Positions 9,317 to 17,834 of a DNA stretch of 54,663 nt are shown piece after piece. A program made the position numbers and the translations under genes. The notes under the pieces were generated by a model. The model did not search any database and was not told the DNA's origin. It saw only the letters and a program-made list of their open reading frames with translations. The stretch is from positions 1 to 54,663 of the forward strand of contig QWII01000063.1 in NCBI GenBank assembly GCA_021405325.1, written 5' to 3'. This DNA comes from Caldilinea sp. CFX5. Lineage in GTDB: Bacteria; Chloroflexota; Anaerolineae; Caldilineales; Caldilineaceae. The stretch's first letter is position 1. Every line of letters begins with the position of its first letter.

Positions 9317-9405
9317 GTTGGTTGGTTGAGACTTCGGCGTGAGCCGCGCCCAGCAGGCCCCGCTTCCAGGCGCGAACGCTTGTCTAAACCAATCAACCAA
9401 CCAAC
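9317..9405. repeat. GTTGGTTGGTTGA hairpin upstream of tadZ
   Basis: Repeated TTGG units at about 9317-9329 pair with TCAACCAACCAAC at 9393-9405, and AACG/AACC units continue to about 9430. The design matches the hairpins at 8425 and 15774, all just upstream of a Tad gene. Confidence 0.7.
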
Positions 9406-9461
9406 GAACCAACGAACGAACCAACGAACCAACTGACCCGAAGAAGAGGATAGATTTTACA

Positions 9462-10694
9462 ATGCAACTGGCAATAGTTACCGATTTTGAATATCGCGCG
9501 CAAGTCGTTGATCAAATTTTGATAGAACGTGGGTGGCGGTTGCTGGCCTGCATCGGACAACCTCACCCGCGTGATTGGCTCATGAAGCATCAAGGCATTG
9601 AAATGATCGTGGTGGATCTGGATGTGCCGGATGCCATTCCGTTGATCAAAGAACTGGCCTATACCTTCCCCGGCATGCCGTTGGTTGCCCTGGCGACCCC
9701 CCAACGGATTGTCGAATTGCAAGATGCCATGCTGGCCGGCGCCGCCAACTTTATTGCCTTTCCGATTGACGCCAGGCAATTCATCGTCACCCTGGAACGC
9801 GCCCGCAATAGCGCTATGCGCGGCCAGCAGACGGCGTTGGTGCATCAACCCAACCATGGTCATACCCCCCATGCGCTGGTCAAACGCCAGAGCAAAGTGA
9901 TCGCCGTCACCAGCCTGAAGGGGGGCGTTGGTCGTAGCACCATCGCCGCCAACCTGGCGGTCGGTCTACGCCAGCGCACCAACAAGAGCGTTGTGCTGGT
10001 GGAGGCGCATCACAGTCTCGGTCATTTGGGGCTGCTGCTCAATGTCTACCCCCGCCATACCATCAACAGCCTAGAGGGGGAAGCGAATATCGACCTCGAT
10101 CTATTGCAAGGGCTGTTGCAAAGTCATGGCAGTGGCGTGCGCTTACTGGCCGCGCCAATGGATCCGTCACAATTGGTCGAACTGCCCATCGAGGTCTGGA
10201 CACAGATCATTCAGCTCTTAAAGGAGACGGCTGAGTATGTGATTGTTGATACGTCAGCCCACGCTGACGGCGTCCTTTCCGAGATGTTGGCGCAAGCGAA
10301 TGAGATCCTGCTGGTGACCGGTTCAGATATTGCGGGCCTGCGCGACGCACGCATCTTATTACAATCGCTCCGCCATGAAAGCGTCGTGGAAGGCAAGATT
10401 CATATCATCTTGAATCGCGCCGGCGCCCAGGGTGGGATCGACGAGCGGGTGGTGCAGGATCAATTGCGCGAAAGTGTGGCGATCAGCATTCCCGAAGATA
10501 GCGCCTTAGTCACCTTTGCCTTTAACCGCGGCATTCCCTTTGTGGTGAGCCATGCGCGGGCGTTAGTAACTCGCCGCTTAATGGCATTGGTTGAGCGTTT
10601 AGCCGGCGAAAGTATGGCGGCGGCGGCGCCCCAACCGCCCCCCCAACGCGCTTCGTTCTTTTCCTTCTTGAGTTTTGCAGGCAGGTCGGCATGA
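9462..10694 (+). CDS. tadZ: TadZ/CpaE-like MinD-family localisation ATPase
   Basis: The start at 9462 (MQLAIVTDFEYRAQ) follows GAAGAAGAGGA. The longer open frame from 9339 runs through the tetranucleotide repeat and is unlikely to be translated. Residues 1-125 look like a degenerate response-regulator receiver domain (MIVVDLDVPDAIPL...MPLVALATP). Residues 145-390 form a MinD/ParA-type ATPase with the deviant Walker A sequence KGGVGRST near residue 152 and YVIVDTSAH as the second motif. TadZ/CpaE positions the Tad machine at its assembly site. Length, about 410, is normal. The stop overlaps the next start by 4 bases, so translation is probably coupled. Confidence 0.88.
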   Translation: MQLAIVTDFEYRAQVVDQILIERGWRLLACIGQPHPRDWLMKHQGIEMIVVDLDVPDAIPLIKELAYTFPGMPLVALATPQRIVELQDAMLAGAANFIAFPIDARQFIVTLERARNSAMRGQQTALVHQPNHGHTPHALVKRQSKVIAVTSLKGGVGRSTIAANLAVGLRQRTNKSVVLVEAHHSLGHLGLLLNVYPRHTINSLEGEANIDLDLLQGLLQSHGSGVRLLAAPMDPSQLVELPIEVWTQIIQLLKETAEYVIVDTSAHADGVLSEMLAQANEILLVTGSDIAGLRDARILLQSLRHESVVEGKIHIILNRAGAQGGIDERVVQDQLRESVAISIPEDSALVTFAFNRGIPFVVSHARALVTRRLMALVERLAGESMAAAAPQPPPQRASFFSFLSFAGRSA

Positions 10695-11416
10695 TGACAG
10701 CACTTGGCACAATTCTCCTGGGACTTTTGGCCGGCTGGGCTGTGAATGTATTGGCTGATACGGCGCCCGCCCGGCGCACCTTGCGTGAAACGTGGGCCTG
10801 GCCCTTCCAAGGGTTGCGCCGCTCCTTCCGCATGGGCATGGCAACGCCGGGTGAAGGCGCCCCGGCGTCCCGGCGCTACCTGCTTGTTTGGCTGCTGGCG
10901 CTTACCCTGGGCTGGTTTGCCTATATGCGACTGGGCTGGACGCCGAAAGCGCTGTTAATTGCGGTCGAAGCCTGGTTCTTCCTGACCATTGCCGTGATCG
11001 ATTTGGAACATCGGCTGGTGCTGAACCGCATGTTGCTGGTGGCGGCGCCGCTCTTTTTTGCGGCCAATCTGCTGCTTGGCGAAGTGACGATGACCGCCAT
11101 TTTGCTGGGCGCCGTCACCGGCTTTGGCTTCTTTTTGATGCTGGCTTTGCTCTCCCCCGGCGGCATGGGTATGGGCGATGTCAAGTTGGCCGGTCTCATC
11201 GGTCTGACGACCGGGTTATCCAATGTGGTCGCCGCGCTTTTTATTGCGATCTTGGTCGGTGGCATTGCCGGCGCCATCATTTTGCTGAAAAATTACTTGC
11301 GCCGGCGACCCTGGCGTGGTCAGACGATGGCCTACGCGCCCTATTTGGTGGTCGGCGTCTGGATTGTTTTATTTGATGGAATCCGGTTGTTACACAGCTA
11401 TCTGGAGCGTCTATGA
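10691..11416 (+). CDS. tadV: A24 prepilin peptidase (TadV/CpaA type)
   Basis: A protein of 241 residues with about six hydrophobic segments. The two catalytic aspartates of A24 peptidases are visible: D104 in AVIDLEHR and D163 in GMGMGDVKLAG. It lacks the N-terminal Cys-rich methylase domain of PilD, as expected for Tad peptidases. It would cut the Flp pilin and TadE-like pseudopilins at the inner face of the membrane. Both ends overlap neighbours by 4 bases (ATGA), so tadZ, this gene and tadB form a tight translational unit. Whether the TadG-like proteins are also substrates is not clear. Confidence 0.9.
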   Translation: MMTALGTILLGLLAGWAVNVLADTAPARRTLRETWAWPFQGLRRSFRMGMATPGEGAPASRRYLLVWLLALTLGWFAYMRLGWTPKALLIAVEAWFFLTIAVIDLEHRLVLNRMLLVAAPLFFAANLLLGEVTMTAILLGAVTGFGFFLMLALLSPGGMGMGDVKLAGLIGLTTGLSNVVAALFIAILVGGIAGAIILLKNYLRRRPWRGQTMAYAPYLVVGVWIVLFDGIRLLHSYLERL

Positions 11417-12354
11417 ACCTACTACTCTTATTGGTGCCTCTTTTTACCACCATTGCTGTTCTCTTCATTTTCGCTGCCATCCATCGTTGGCTTCGCAGTT
11501 CGAGTGAAGTGGAGCGCCGCCTCACGGCGGCCTTTGGCAATGATGATATTGAATTGAAACGACGCAATGTCATTTCTGATCAAGTCAATGCCAAATTGGG
11601 GCGTCTGTCGATGGCGGCCCGGCTGGAGCGCCAACTGGCCGCGGCTGATATTAAGATCAGCGCCGGCGAGTTTCTCATGATTCGCTTTGGTCTGATCGTC
11701 ACGCTGCTCTTGTTAGGGTGGACGATCTCCGGTTATCTGCTTGGCGGTATGCTGTTGAGCATCTTCGGCTGGGTGGCGCCCGGCATGTACTTAAAGCACT
11801 ATCAGGCCAAACGCTCCCGTGATTTTGCCGCACAACTGCCCGATATGCTGAACTTGTTGGTCGGTTCATTGCGCGCCGGTTACGGTCTGCTCCATGCCTG
11901 TAATGTGGTGAAGGACGAAATGCCCAATCCGATCAGCAGTGAATTCAACCGCGTGATCAAGGAAGTATCGCTCGGCTTTAGTGTCAACAGCGCCCTCGAT
12001 CACATGGTGGACCGGCTCAATGACGAGGATCTTTCCCTCATTGTCACCTCGATCCATGTGCAAAATGAGGTCGGCGGCAGTCTGGCCGATGTGCTGGAGT
12101 CAATTTCCGGCACCATTCGTGAGCGGATCAAGATCAAGGGGCAGATCCGGGTCATGACTTCGCAACAGCGCGCCACCGGTTGGGTCTTAACCGGGTTGCC
12201 CTTTGCCACCGGCACCTTTTTGATGATGATCAACCCCGACTACATGATGGAAATGTTCAAACCCGGCTGGCCGCTCTTGATTCCCGTCGTCGCTTTTATC
12301 ATGGTGATCATGGGGAATCTTGGGATGCGTTGGGCAATGAAGATTGATTACTAA
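11413..12354 (+). CDS. tadB: TadB, Tad pilus inner-membrane platform protein
   Basis: A protein of 313 residues starting in the 4-base overlap with the peptidase gene. There is one N-terminal helix, a cytoplasmic stretch, two close helices near residues 85-120, a type II secretion F (GspF, PF00482) domain with QLPDMLNLLVGSLRAGYGL at about 140-158, and a C-terminal helix pair. TadB and TadC form the membrane platform driven by TadA. It ends in a 200-base gap built from a nested palindrome, which separates it from tadC; the two are adjacent and often overlap in other genomes. Confidence 0.88.
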   Translation: MNLLLLLVPLFTTIAVLFIFAAIHRWLRSSSEVERRLTAAFGNDDIELKRRNVISDQVNAKLGRLSMAARLERQLAAADIKISAGEFLMIRFGLIVTLLLLGWTISGYLLGGMLLSIFGWVAPGMYLKHYQAKRSRDFAAQLPDMLNLLVGSLRAGYGLLHACNVVKDEMPNPISSEFNRVIKEVSLGFSVNSALDHMVDRLNDEDLSLIVTSIHVQNEVGGSLADVLESISGTIRERIKIKGQIRVMTSQQRATGWVLTGLPFATGTFLMMINPDYMMEMFKPGWPLLIPVVAFIMVIMGNLGMRWAMKIDY

Positions 12355-12481
12355 TACGACAATGTTAGATTAAACTCAGACCGCCGGGAGGTGGCCGAAA
12401 ATGGTGCTGAACTTCAAGCCATCCTCGAGCCACCGCCCGGCGGTCTGGCGGCGACCAATTCGCGAATGTAACATTGTCGTA
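12355..12481. repeat. Nested palindrome between tadB and tadC
   Basis: Outer arms TACGACAATGTTA (12355-12367) and TAACATTGTCGTA (12469-12481) are exact reverse complements. Inner arms at 12377-12395 and 12429-12447 (CAGACCGCC... and ...GGCGGTCTG) pair with one mismatch. The outer arm starts directly after the tadB stop codon. Two separate stems, one inside the other, suggest successive insertion or a structured RNA spacer. Confidence 0.85.
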
Positions 12482-12552
12482 CTAATTAGGATCGCGCGTG
12501 CGTAATCGGTCATGATCGACGACGCGTGGGAAAGCTTTTAAGGAGGTGAGCA

Positions 12553-13470
12553 ATGGAGAAAAACAGTCTGTTCGCAGCGCTCCTCATGGCGGCAAGCGTC
12601 TTTACGTTGATGGTGGGCATTTACGCCCAACGTAATCGCAAGCGGGCCGAGGTAACAGCCGCCATGAGCAACATGGCGATGAGTCCTGTCGGGTTGCGGG
12701 AATTGGAAATGACCCGCTCTTCTACCGATCGCATCTGGAAGCCATTGTTGCGGCGTTTCCACGGTTTGGGGCGGATGTTGACGCCGAGTAAAAATTTGGC
12801 GCAATTACAACAAGAATTGATGCGTGCCGGGTTGCTTGACAAACTTTCGGTGACTGATTTTATGGGTCTGCGCGTATTGGCGGGCGTCGGCGCGGGGATG
12901 TTGGCTTACTTCTACTGTGTCGCCAGCTACCCTCTTTCCTCGACGCTGCTCTTTACCATGGCCGGCTTTGCACTCGGCCTCTATCTACCCAATATGTGGT
13001 TAAAGATGAAGGTGTCGGCGCGGCAAACCCAGATCACCCGTCTACTGCCCGACTCGTTGGATATGATGTCCATTTGCGTAGATGCCGGTTTGGGCTTTGA
13101 AGCGGCGATTCAAAAGGTCGGTTTTCAATGGGAGACCGAATTAGCCTATGAATTTCGCCAGGTCATTCGCGAGTTGCGCGTCGGTGTGTCACGCAGCGAA
13201 GCGTTACATAACCTGGTCGAACGCACCGGGGTGCCTGATGTTGCCAGCTTTGTCGCGGTGCTGATCCAGGCTGATCGCCTCGGTATCGCCATTCGCGATG
13301 TTTTGCACACCCAGGCCGAGCAGATGCGCATGCGCCGGCGCCAACGGGCCGAGGAATCGGCGGCCAAAGCGCCGTTAAAGATGATGTTTCCCATGGTCTT
13401 TTTTATCTTTCCCGCCATGTTTGCCGTCATTTTGGGGCCGGCCATCCCCAGGTTGTTGAACGCCTTCTAA
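12553..13470 (+). CDS. tadC: TadC, Tad pilus inner-membrane platform protein
   Basis: A protein of 305 residues with the best Shine-Dalgarno site of the locus (AAGGAGGTGA, 3 bases before ATG). There is one N-terminal helix, a paired helix region near 100-150, a GspF domain starting RLLPDSLDMMSICVDAGLGF at about residue 162, and a C-terminal helix with FPMVFFIFPAMFAVILGP. This is the usual TadC layout, and the protein should pair with TadB as the platform for the TadA motor. It is followed by a strong terminator. Confidence 0.88.
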   Translation: MEKNSLFAALLMAASVFTLMVGIYAQRNRKRAEVTAAMSNMAMSPVGLRELEMTRSSTDRIWKPLLRRFHGLGRMLTPSKNLAQLQQELMRAGLLDKLSVTDFMGLRVLAGVGAGMLAYFYCVASYPLSSTLLFTMAGFALGLYLPNMWLKMKVSARQTQITRLLPDSLDMMSICVDAGLGFEAAIQKVGFQWETELAYEFRQVIRELRVGVSRSEALHNLVERTGVPDVASFVAVLIQADRLGIAIRDVLHTQAEQMRMRRRQRAEESAAKAPLKMMFPMVFFIFPAMFAVILGPAIPRLLNAF

Positions 13471-13475
13471 CCATA

Positions 13476-13530
13476 GGTAGGAAAAACAAACCCGGAATCT
13501 GGCGCCGATTCCGGGTTTGTTTTTCCTACC
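13476..13530. terminator. 24-bp perfect terminator hairpin after tadC
   Basis: GGTAGGAAAAACAAACCCGG (continuing GAATC) at 13476-13499 pairs exactly with 13507-13530, and the 3' arm contains a T5 run. The gap to the next gene (13471-13844) holds this hairpin and about 310 further bases in which no reading frame is convincing. A TTGACA at 13564 has no good -10 at the right distance. Translation is set by AGGGGAG just before 13845. Confidence 0.75.
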
Positions 13531-13844
13531 CACGACGCCATTGTCATGCCGGCGCCGCGACCATTGACAGAAAACTGTAACGGAAAAATTGGCCAAGCAG
13601 TATTAGAGTATAGGCAGTTTTGTTTTCGATTTCGTAATTTAGGCTAAAGAATAGATCATGGAACAAGAGCGCCGGGGTGCCGGCATCAATTTGTTTCATA
13701 AACGTAAGTTTCCTTAACTGGACAGTGCAAGTTTTGGGGCAACAGTAACGATTAACCCCGTTTTAAGCCGGTCACTGGGTATCCACCGGGGGCAACCTAG
13801 CGCGGAGTTAGTCGCTGAACAACGATCGATAGGGGAGTAATCAC

Positions 13845-15758
13845 ATGCAACACACCGAGCAATCGCAACTTGAAGAGACACAACATGAAGAACTGGCGCT
13901 GACCACACAAGCGGCTGATGCCAAAAGCGCGGCTGGTCACTTTACGCAGGATCGTGATTACCTGGAAGCGCTGCGCGACATGCAGCAGGGGCAATGGGAA
14001 CGGGTTGTGCCTACCTTGCGTGCTTTACAGGAGCGCTACCCGAATGCCACCGAAATTAACGATTTACTGCAAGAGGCGACCTTCCGCTCTAACTTGGAGA
14101 GCAACTGGAGCGACAAAGTGAAGGGGATGCAAGGGTTTACCTTGCCGATCCGCCCCTTGTTGACCGCTGTCCCCATCCTCGTGTTGGGCGCGCTCTTGGT
14201 CATCGGCGTGGTCTATTATGGTCGCATTCAGCGCGTCAACGCCCTTTCTGATCAGCAGCAAGCCGTCTTGGCGCAAGCGCAATCGGCATTGGCTGCCGCC
14301 CAATATCGGGAGGCGCTGGATCTCTTTGAGGCGGTGTTGGCCGCTGTGCCGGAACAACCGGAGGCGCTCAAAGGGCAAAGTGAAACCAAGCGCCAGATGA
14401 AATGGGCCAATGATTATCAACTGGCGCTGGATCGGATCGCGGCCGGCAACTACAAAGAAGCGCTGGCGCTATTGCTGGCGCTGCAAGAAGAAGCGCCAGG
14501 TTATCGCGATGTCGCCAATCGGATCGAAGAGGTGAAGGTAAATATGGGTGCACCGCAGCTCTTTGCCGATGCCGAATTCGCCTTTGGCAATGCCCTTTGG
14601 TTGAGCGCCATTAGTCAATATGAAGATCTACGCCGCCTGGACAGCGAATATGAAGCGGCGACAACGCAAGAACATCTGGCTACTGCCTATTTCAAAGCCG
14701 GTCAGCAGATGACCACCGTGCGCCCCGGTGATAGTACGGCGCCGAAGCAGGTCAAGACATACTATGAAAAAGCCGAGCAGATGGATTTACAAGACGCCAC
14801 ACTGGCAGCCGAAAAGAAAGTGCTCGAAACATACCTGACCGGCGAACGGCTGGTCAATCAGAATGAATATGAAGAGGGCGCCAACTACCTCTTTCCGATT
14901 TTTCAGGAACGCCCGGACTACTTTGGCGGCTATGTGGCTGAGTTACTCTACCGGGCTTATATCGGCGTGGCTGACCGTTATGTGCAAACCGAAGATTTGG
15001 AGAAGGCGCTGGCGGCCTATCAACGGGCTGTTGACCTGGGCCTCGACAGCAATGGCATTGCCGCCAAGCGGGTGGCCGAATTGAACCAATTGCTGGTCCC
15101 GCCGACCCCCGTGCCGGCGCCGGTCAGCGTTGGCGCCGCACCGGCGCCCGTTGCCGTCGAACCAACCCCGGTTGCCAGTTGGCAGGAACAATATCGCGGC
15201 TGGATCGCTTTCCGCTCCAATCGCGATGGCGGCGAGGCTACCTATATCATGCGGGGTGACGGCAGCGATGCCCAACTGGCCCCGCCGGAAGTGATCTATA
15301 ATGTGACCCAAGCCTACCAACAGCAGCAGTGGTCGCCCGACGGCATCGTCTTCGTCTATGTCAAACATGTCTCTGAGCAGGCCAGCACCAATATTTTCAA
15401 GGTGCGCTCTGACCTGCCCTCGACCTGGGATCGCGATATCATGCTGACCGACTATCCCGGCACCGAGTACGACCCGGTCTGGTCGCCCGATGGGCAGTCG
15501 ATTGTCTTTGTCTCCAACCATACCGGCAATGATGAAATCTGGCTGATGAACCAGGATGGCGGCAACCAACGTCAATTAACCTATAACGACTGGCCGTGGG
15601 ATAAGCACCCCTCCTTCTCGCCCGACGGTAAGCAGATCGTCTTCTACTCGAATCGAACCGGCAACCGCCAGATTTGGGTCATGAACAGCGACGGTTCTAG
15701 TCAAGTCAACATCAGCAGCAATAGTGCTGACGAGTGGGAACCGACCTGGATTCGCTAA
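13845..15758 (+). CDS. TPR protein with C-terminal TolB-like beta-propeller (TadD-like position)
   Basis: A protein of 637 residues with AGGGGAG before ATG. Residues 33-85 are TPR-like and predicted cytoplasmic, followed by one membrane helix at 104-126 (LLTAVPILVLGALLVIGVVYYG is its core). Residues 135-410 are TPR-type helical repeats (YREALDLFEAV, YKEALALLLAL). A Pro/Ala linker at about 415-445 leads to a TolB/PD40 propeller at 446-637, with WSPDGQSIVFVSN and FSPDGKQIVFYSN repeats. The TPR part sits where TadD is found in other loci. The fused propeller is unusual and would be extracellular. A structural or polysaccharide-sensing role for it is speculation. Confidence 0.8.
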   Translation: MQHTEQSQLEETQHEELALTTQAADAKSAAGHFTQDRDYLEALRDMQQGQWERVVPTLRALQERYPNATEINDLLQEATFRSNLESNWSDKVKGMQGFTLPIRPLLTAVPILVLGALLVIGVVYYGRIQRVNALSDQQQAVLAQAQSALAAAQYREALDLFEAVLAAVPEQPEALKGQSETKRQMKWANDYQLALDRIAAGNYKEALALLLALQEEAPGYRDVANRIEEVKVNMGAPQLFADAEFAFGNALWLSAISQYEDLRRLDSEYEAATTQEHLATAYFKAGQQMTTVRPGDSTAPKQVKTYYEKAEQMDLQDATLAAEKKVLETYLTGERLVNQNEYEEGANYLFPIFQERPDYFGGYVAELLYRAYIGVADRYVQTEDLEKALAAYQRAVDLGLDSNGIAAKRVAELNQLLVPPTPVPAPVSVGAAPAPVAVEPTPVASWQEQYRGWIAFRSNRDGGEATYIMRGDGSDAQLAPPEVIYNVTQAYQQQQWSPDGIVFVYVKHVSEQASTNIFKVRSDLPSTWDRDIMLTDYPGTEYDPVWSPDGQSIVFVSNHTGNDEIWLMNQDGGNQRQLTYNDWPWDKHPSFSPDGKQIVFYSNRTGNRQIWVMNSDGSSQVNISSNSADEWEPTWIR

Positions 15759-15773
15759 AATAGTCACCATAAA

Positions 15774-15834
15774 AGTTAGGGAGTTGGTTGGTTGAGCGGG
15801 TGTCCCTTGGGTACGAGACCAACCAACCAGCTAA
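15774..15834. repeat. GTTGGTTGGTT hairpin upstream of tadA
   Basis: GTTAG...GTTGGTTGGTT at 15774-15793 pairs with AACCAACCAGCTAAC at 15820-15834. It is the same design as the repeats before cpaB and tadZ, and lies just before the GAGGAG site of tadA. Confidence 0.75.
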
Positions 15835-15861
15835 CCAGCCCATTGTTCAAGAGGAGCAACC

Positions 15862-17319
15862 ATGGCACTTTTCCGTAGCCGAACCACTAAACCAGCCGCC
15901 GTAGCGGAAGCGCCGGTGGCCGAGCCGGCAGCCAATGCCAAAGCCGCTGCGACCAAAAAGGTCGAAGCGCCGGCAACGAATGGCGCCGCCAAAGGGGGCA
16001 GCACCAGTATTCTGCAAGAACTGGGCATTTATACCCTGCCCAACGAGTTGAAAGCCGATTTTCGCAAATTACGCGAAGAAGTACAACGCTATTTGGTTGA
16101 AGAAAATTATGTAGCGAGTACAATGGCGCCGACCAAATTACGCGAGGTGCTGGAACCAGTCTACAGCAAAGCGCTGGCCGACGCCAACATTGTCATCAGC
16201 CGTGTTGATCGCACCCGCATGTTGGATATGATCATCGCCGACATTGTCGGTTATGGACCAATCCAACCGCTGCTGGATCGCGATGATATTAGCGAAGTGA
16301 TGGTCAACGGGCCGGAACAGATCTATATTGAACACAAAGGTAAGCTGCAACTTTCGGATGTCAAATTTTTGGACAACGAACATGTCCAGCAGGTGATTGA
16401 ACGCATCGTCGCGCCGCTTGGACGCCGGATTGATGAATCGTCGCCAATGGTCGATGCCCGTCTGCCGGATGGTTCACGCGTCAATGCGATCATTCCGCCG
16501 CTCTCGCTGGTTGGGCCGTGCATTACAATTCGTAAATTCCGTAAAGACCCGCTCAGAGTCGAAGACCTCATTCGCTTTGGCAGTTTTCCGCCCGAATTTG
16601 GTGAACTGATCCGCGCCTGCGTCTATGCTCACCTTAATATTATTGTCAGCGGTGGCACAGGTTCCGGTAAGACCACGATGCTCAATGTCCTCTCCAGCTT
16701 TATCCCGGAGGATGATCGGGTCCTTACCATTGAGGATGCGGCTGAGTTGCAACTCCAACAACCCCATGTGGTGCGGCTGGAAAAGCGACCGGCTAACATT
16801 GAAGGGAAAGGCGAAATCAGCATCCGCGACCTGGTCGTCAACAGTTTGCGTATGCGTCCGGATCGTATTGTCGTCGGTGAATGTCGTAGCGGCGAAACAC
16901 TCGACATGTTGCAAGCGATGAACACCGGTCATGACGGCTCCCTAACCACGATTCACGCCAACAGTTCGCGCGATGCGATCAATCGTATTGAGACCCTGGT
17001 GTTGATGTCCGGCGTTGACCTCCCCCTACGTGCCATTCGCCAGCAGATCGCCGCCGCCGTTGATGTGATCATTCAAGTCGCCCGTTTGCGCGATGGCAGT
17101 CGGCGCACCATTCAAATGTCCGAAATTCTGGGCATGGAAGGCGAAACGATCGTCATGCAGGACATCTTTCTCTTTGAACAGACCGGGCTTGATGACAACG
17201 GCAAGATCATTGGCGGGTTAAAGCCCACCGGTCTGCGTCCCCGCTTTAATCAGCGCATTGAAGATGCCGGTATTAAGTTACCGGCCAATATCTTTGGCAT
17301 GAACCCGAATCATTGGTAA
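15862..17319 (+). CDS. tadA: TadA/CpaF pilus assembly ATPase
   Basis: A protein of 485 residues with GAGGAG before ATG. An Ala/Pro-rich N-terminal tail (1-45) precedes the conserved CpaF N-domain ([20 protein letters not shown] near 130). The ATPase core has Walker [10 protein letters not shown] at about 264-272, the Walker B region [16 protein letters not shown], and the His-box segment TTIHANS. TadA is the cytoplasmic secretion-type ATPase that powers Tad pilus extension and retraction through TadB/TadC. Length and motifs are complete. Its position downstream of the TPR gene rather than beside tadB differs from the classical tadZABC order. Confidence 0.92.
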   Translation: MALFRSRTTKPAAVAEAPVAEPAANAKAAATKKVEAPATNGAAKGGSTSILQELGIYTLPNELKADFRKLREEVQRYLVEENYVASTMAPTKLREVLEPVYSKALADANIVISRVDRTRMLDMIIADIVGYGPIQPLLDRDDISEVMVNGPEQIYIEHKGKLQLSDVKFLDNEHVQQVIERIVAPLGRRIDESSPMVDARLPDGSRVNAIIPPLSLVGPCITIRKFRKDPLRVEDLIRFGSFPPEFGELIRACVYAHLNIIVSGGTGSGKTTMLNVLSSFIPEDDRVLTIEDAAELQLQQPHVVRLEKRPANIEGKGEISIRDLVVNSLRMRPDRIVVGECRSGETLDMLQAMNTGHDGSLTTIHANSSRDAINRIETLVLMSGVDLPLRAIRQQIAAAVDVIIQVARLRDGSRRTIQMSEILGMEGETIVMQDIFLFEQTGLDDNGKIIGGLKPTGLRPRFNQRIEDAGIKLPANIFGMNPNHW

Positions 17320-17334
17320 GACAGAAAGCCGTCC

Positions 17335-17367
17335 CCAGCCGCACCGGCGGAGAACCGGTGCGGCTGG
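17335..17367 (+). promoter_or_regulatory. Hairpin overlapping the ribosome-binding site of the DUF192 gene
   Basis: CCAGCCGCACCGG at 17335-17347 pairs exactly with CCGGTGCGGCTGG at 17355-17367. The last two bases of the 3' arm are part of the GGAGG (17366-17370) before the DUF192 start. The stem could limit translation or end transcription after tadA; no T run follows. Confidence 0.6.
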
Positions 17368-17379
17368 AGGTACACTGTG

Positions 17380-17745
17380 ATGCAAAGGAGCGCTATGCTG
17401 CAAGTTGAAAATCTAACCCGCCACACAAAGCTGATCGATCGGGGGCGGGTGGCCGATAACTTCTGGACCAAATTTCGTGGCTTGATGGGGGTGCGTCAAC
17501 TGCCGGAGGGTGATGGCTTGTTGATCACCCATTGCGACAATGTGCATACCCATTTTATGCGGATACCCATTGATGTCTTTTACGTCGATGAACAGCACCG
17601 GATTGTGGATATCGATCCCGCCATGAAAACCTGGCGGATTGGACATAAACGGGCGACGGCGTCCTTTGTCATCGAGGCGCCTAGCGGCACCGCCAACCGC
17701 ACCCAGAGTCAGGTTGGCGATCATTTGAAAATTTCGACCGGATAA
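17380..17745 (+). CDS. DUF192 family protein
   Basis: A protein of about 121 residues. GGAGG at 17366-17370 favours ATG 17380; GTG 17377 and ATG 17395 (with its own AAGGAG) are alternatives. The DUF192 (PF02643) pattern is clear: FRGLMGVRQLPEGDGLLI, HTHFMRIPIDVFYVDEQ and FVIEAPSGTANR. It has no signal peptide, unlike many exported DUF192 proteins. Function is unknown for the family. Its place between tadA and a large surface protein suggests a link to the pilus, which is inference only. Confidence 0.8.
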   Translation: MQRSAMLQVENLTRHTKLIDRGRVADNFWTKFRGLMGVRQLPEGDGLLITHCDNVHTHFMRIPIDVFYVDEQHRIVDIDPAMKTWRIGHKRATASFVIEAPSGTANRTQSQVGDHLKISTG

Positions 17746-17761
17746 GCAAAAACGTAACTCC

Positions 17762-17805
17762 CACCCCTATGCGTAACCAGTCGCGGCTGACCACGCGCAG
17801 GGGTG
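17762..17805. repeat. Hairpin between DUF192 gene and surface-protein gene
   Basis: CACCCCTATGCG at 17762-17773 pairs with CGCGCAGGGGTG at 17794-17805, with a two-base mismatch in the stem. It is preceded by GTAACT, like the ends of the GTAACTAC elements, and may be a degraded relative. Confidence 0.55.
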
Positions 17806-17834
17806 AGGCGTAGCATCAAAGGAGTATGATTCTC

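Noticed and set aside
9339..9461. Longer N-terminus for TadZ
   Set aside because: It translates the tetranucleotide repeat (NQRTNERTNEPT); a good start with GAAGAGGA lies at 9462.
13564..13620. Possible promoter starting with TTGACA before the TPR gene
   Set aside because: No acceptable -10 lies 16-18 bases downstream; nearby TA-rich words are at the wrong distance.
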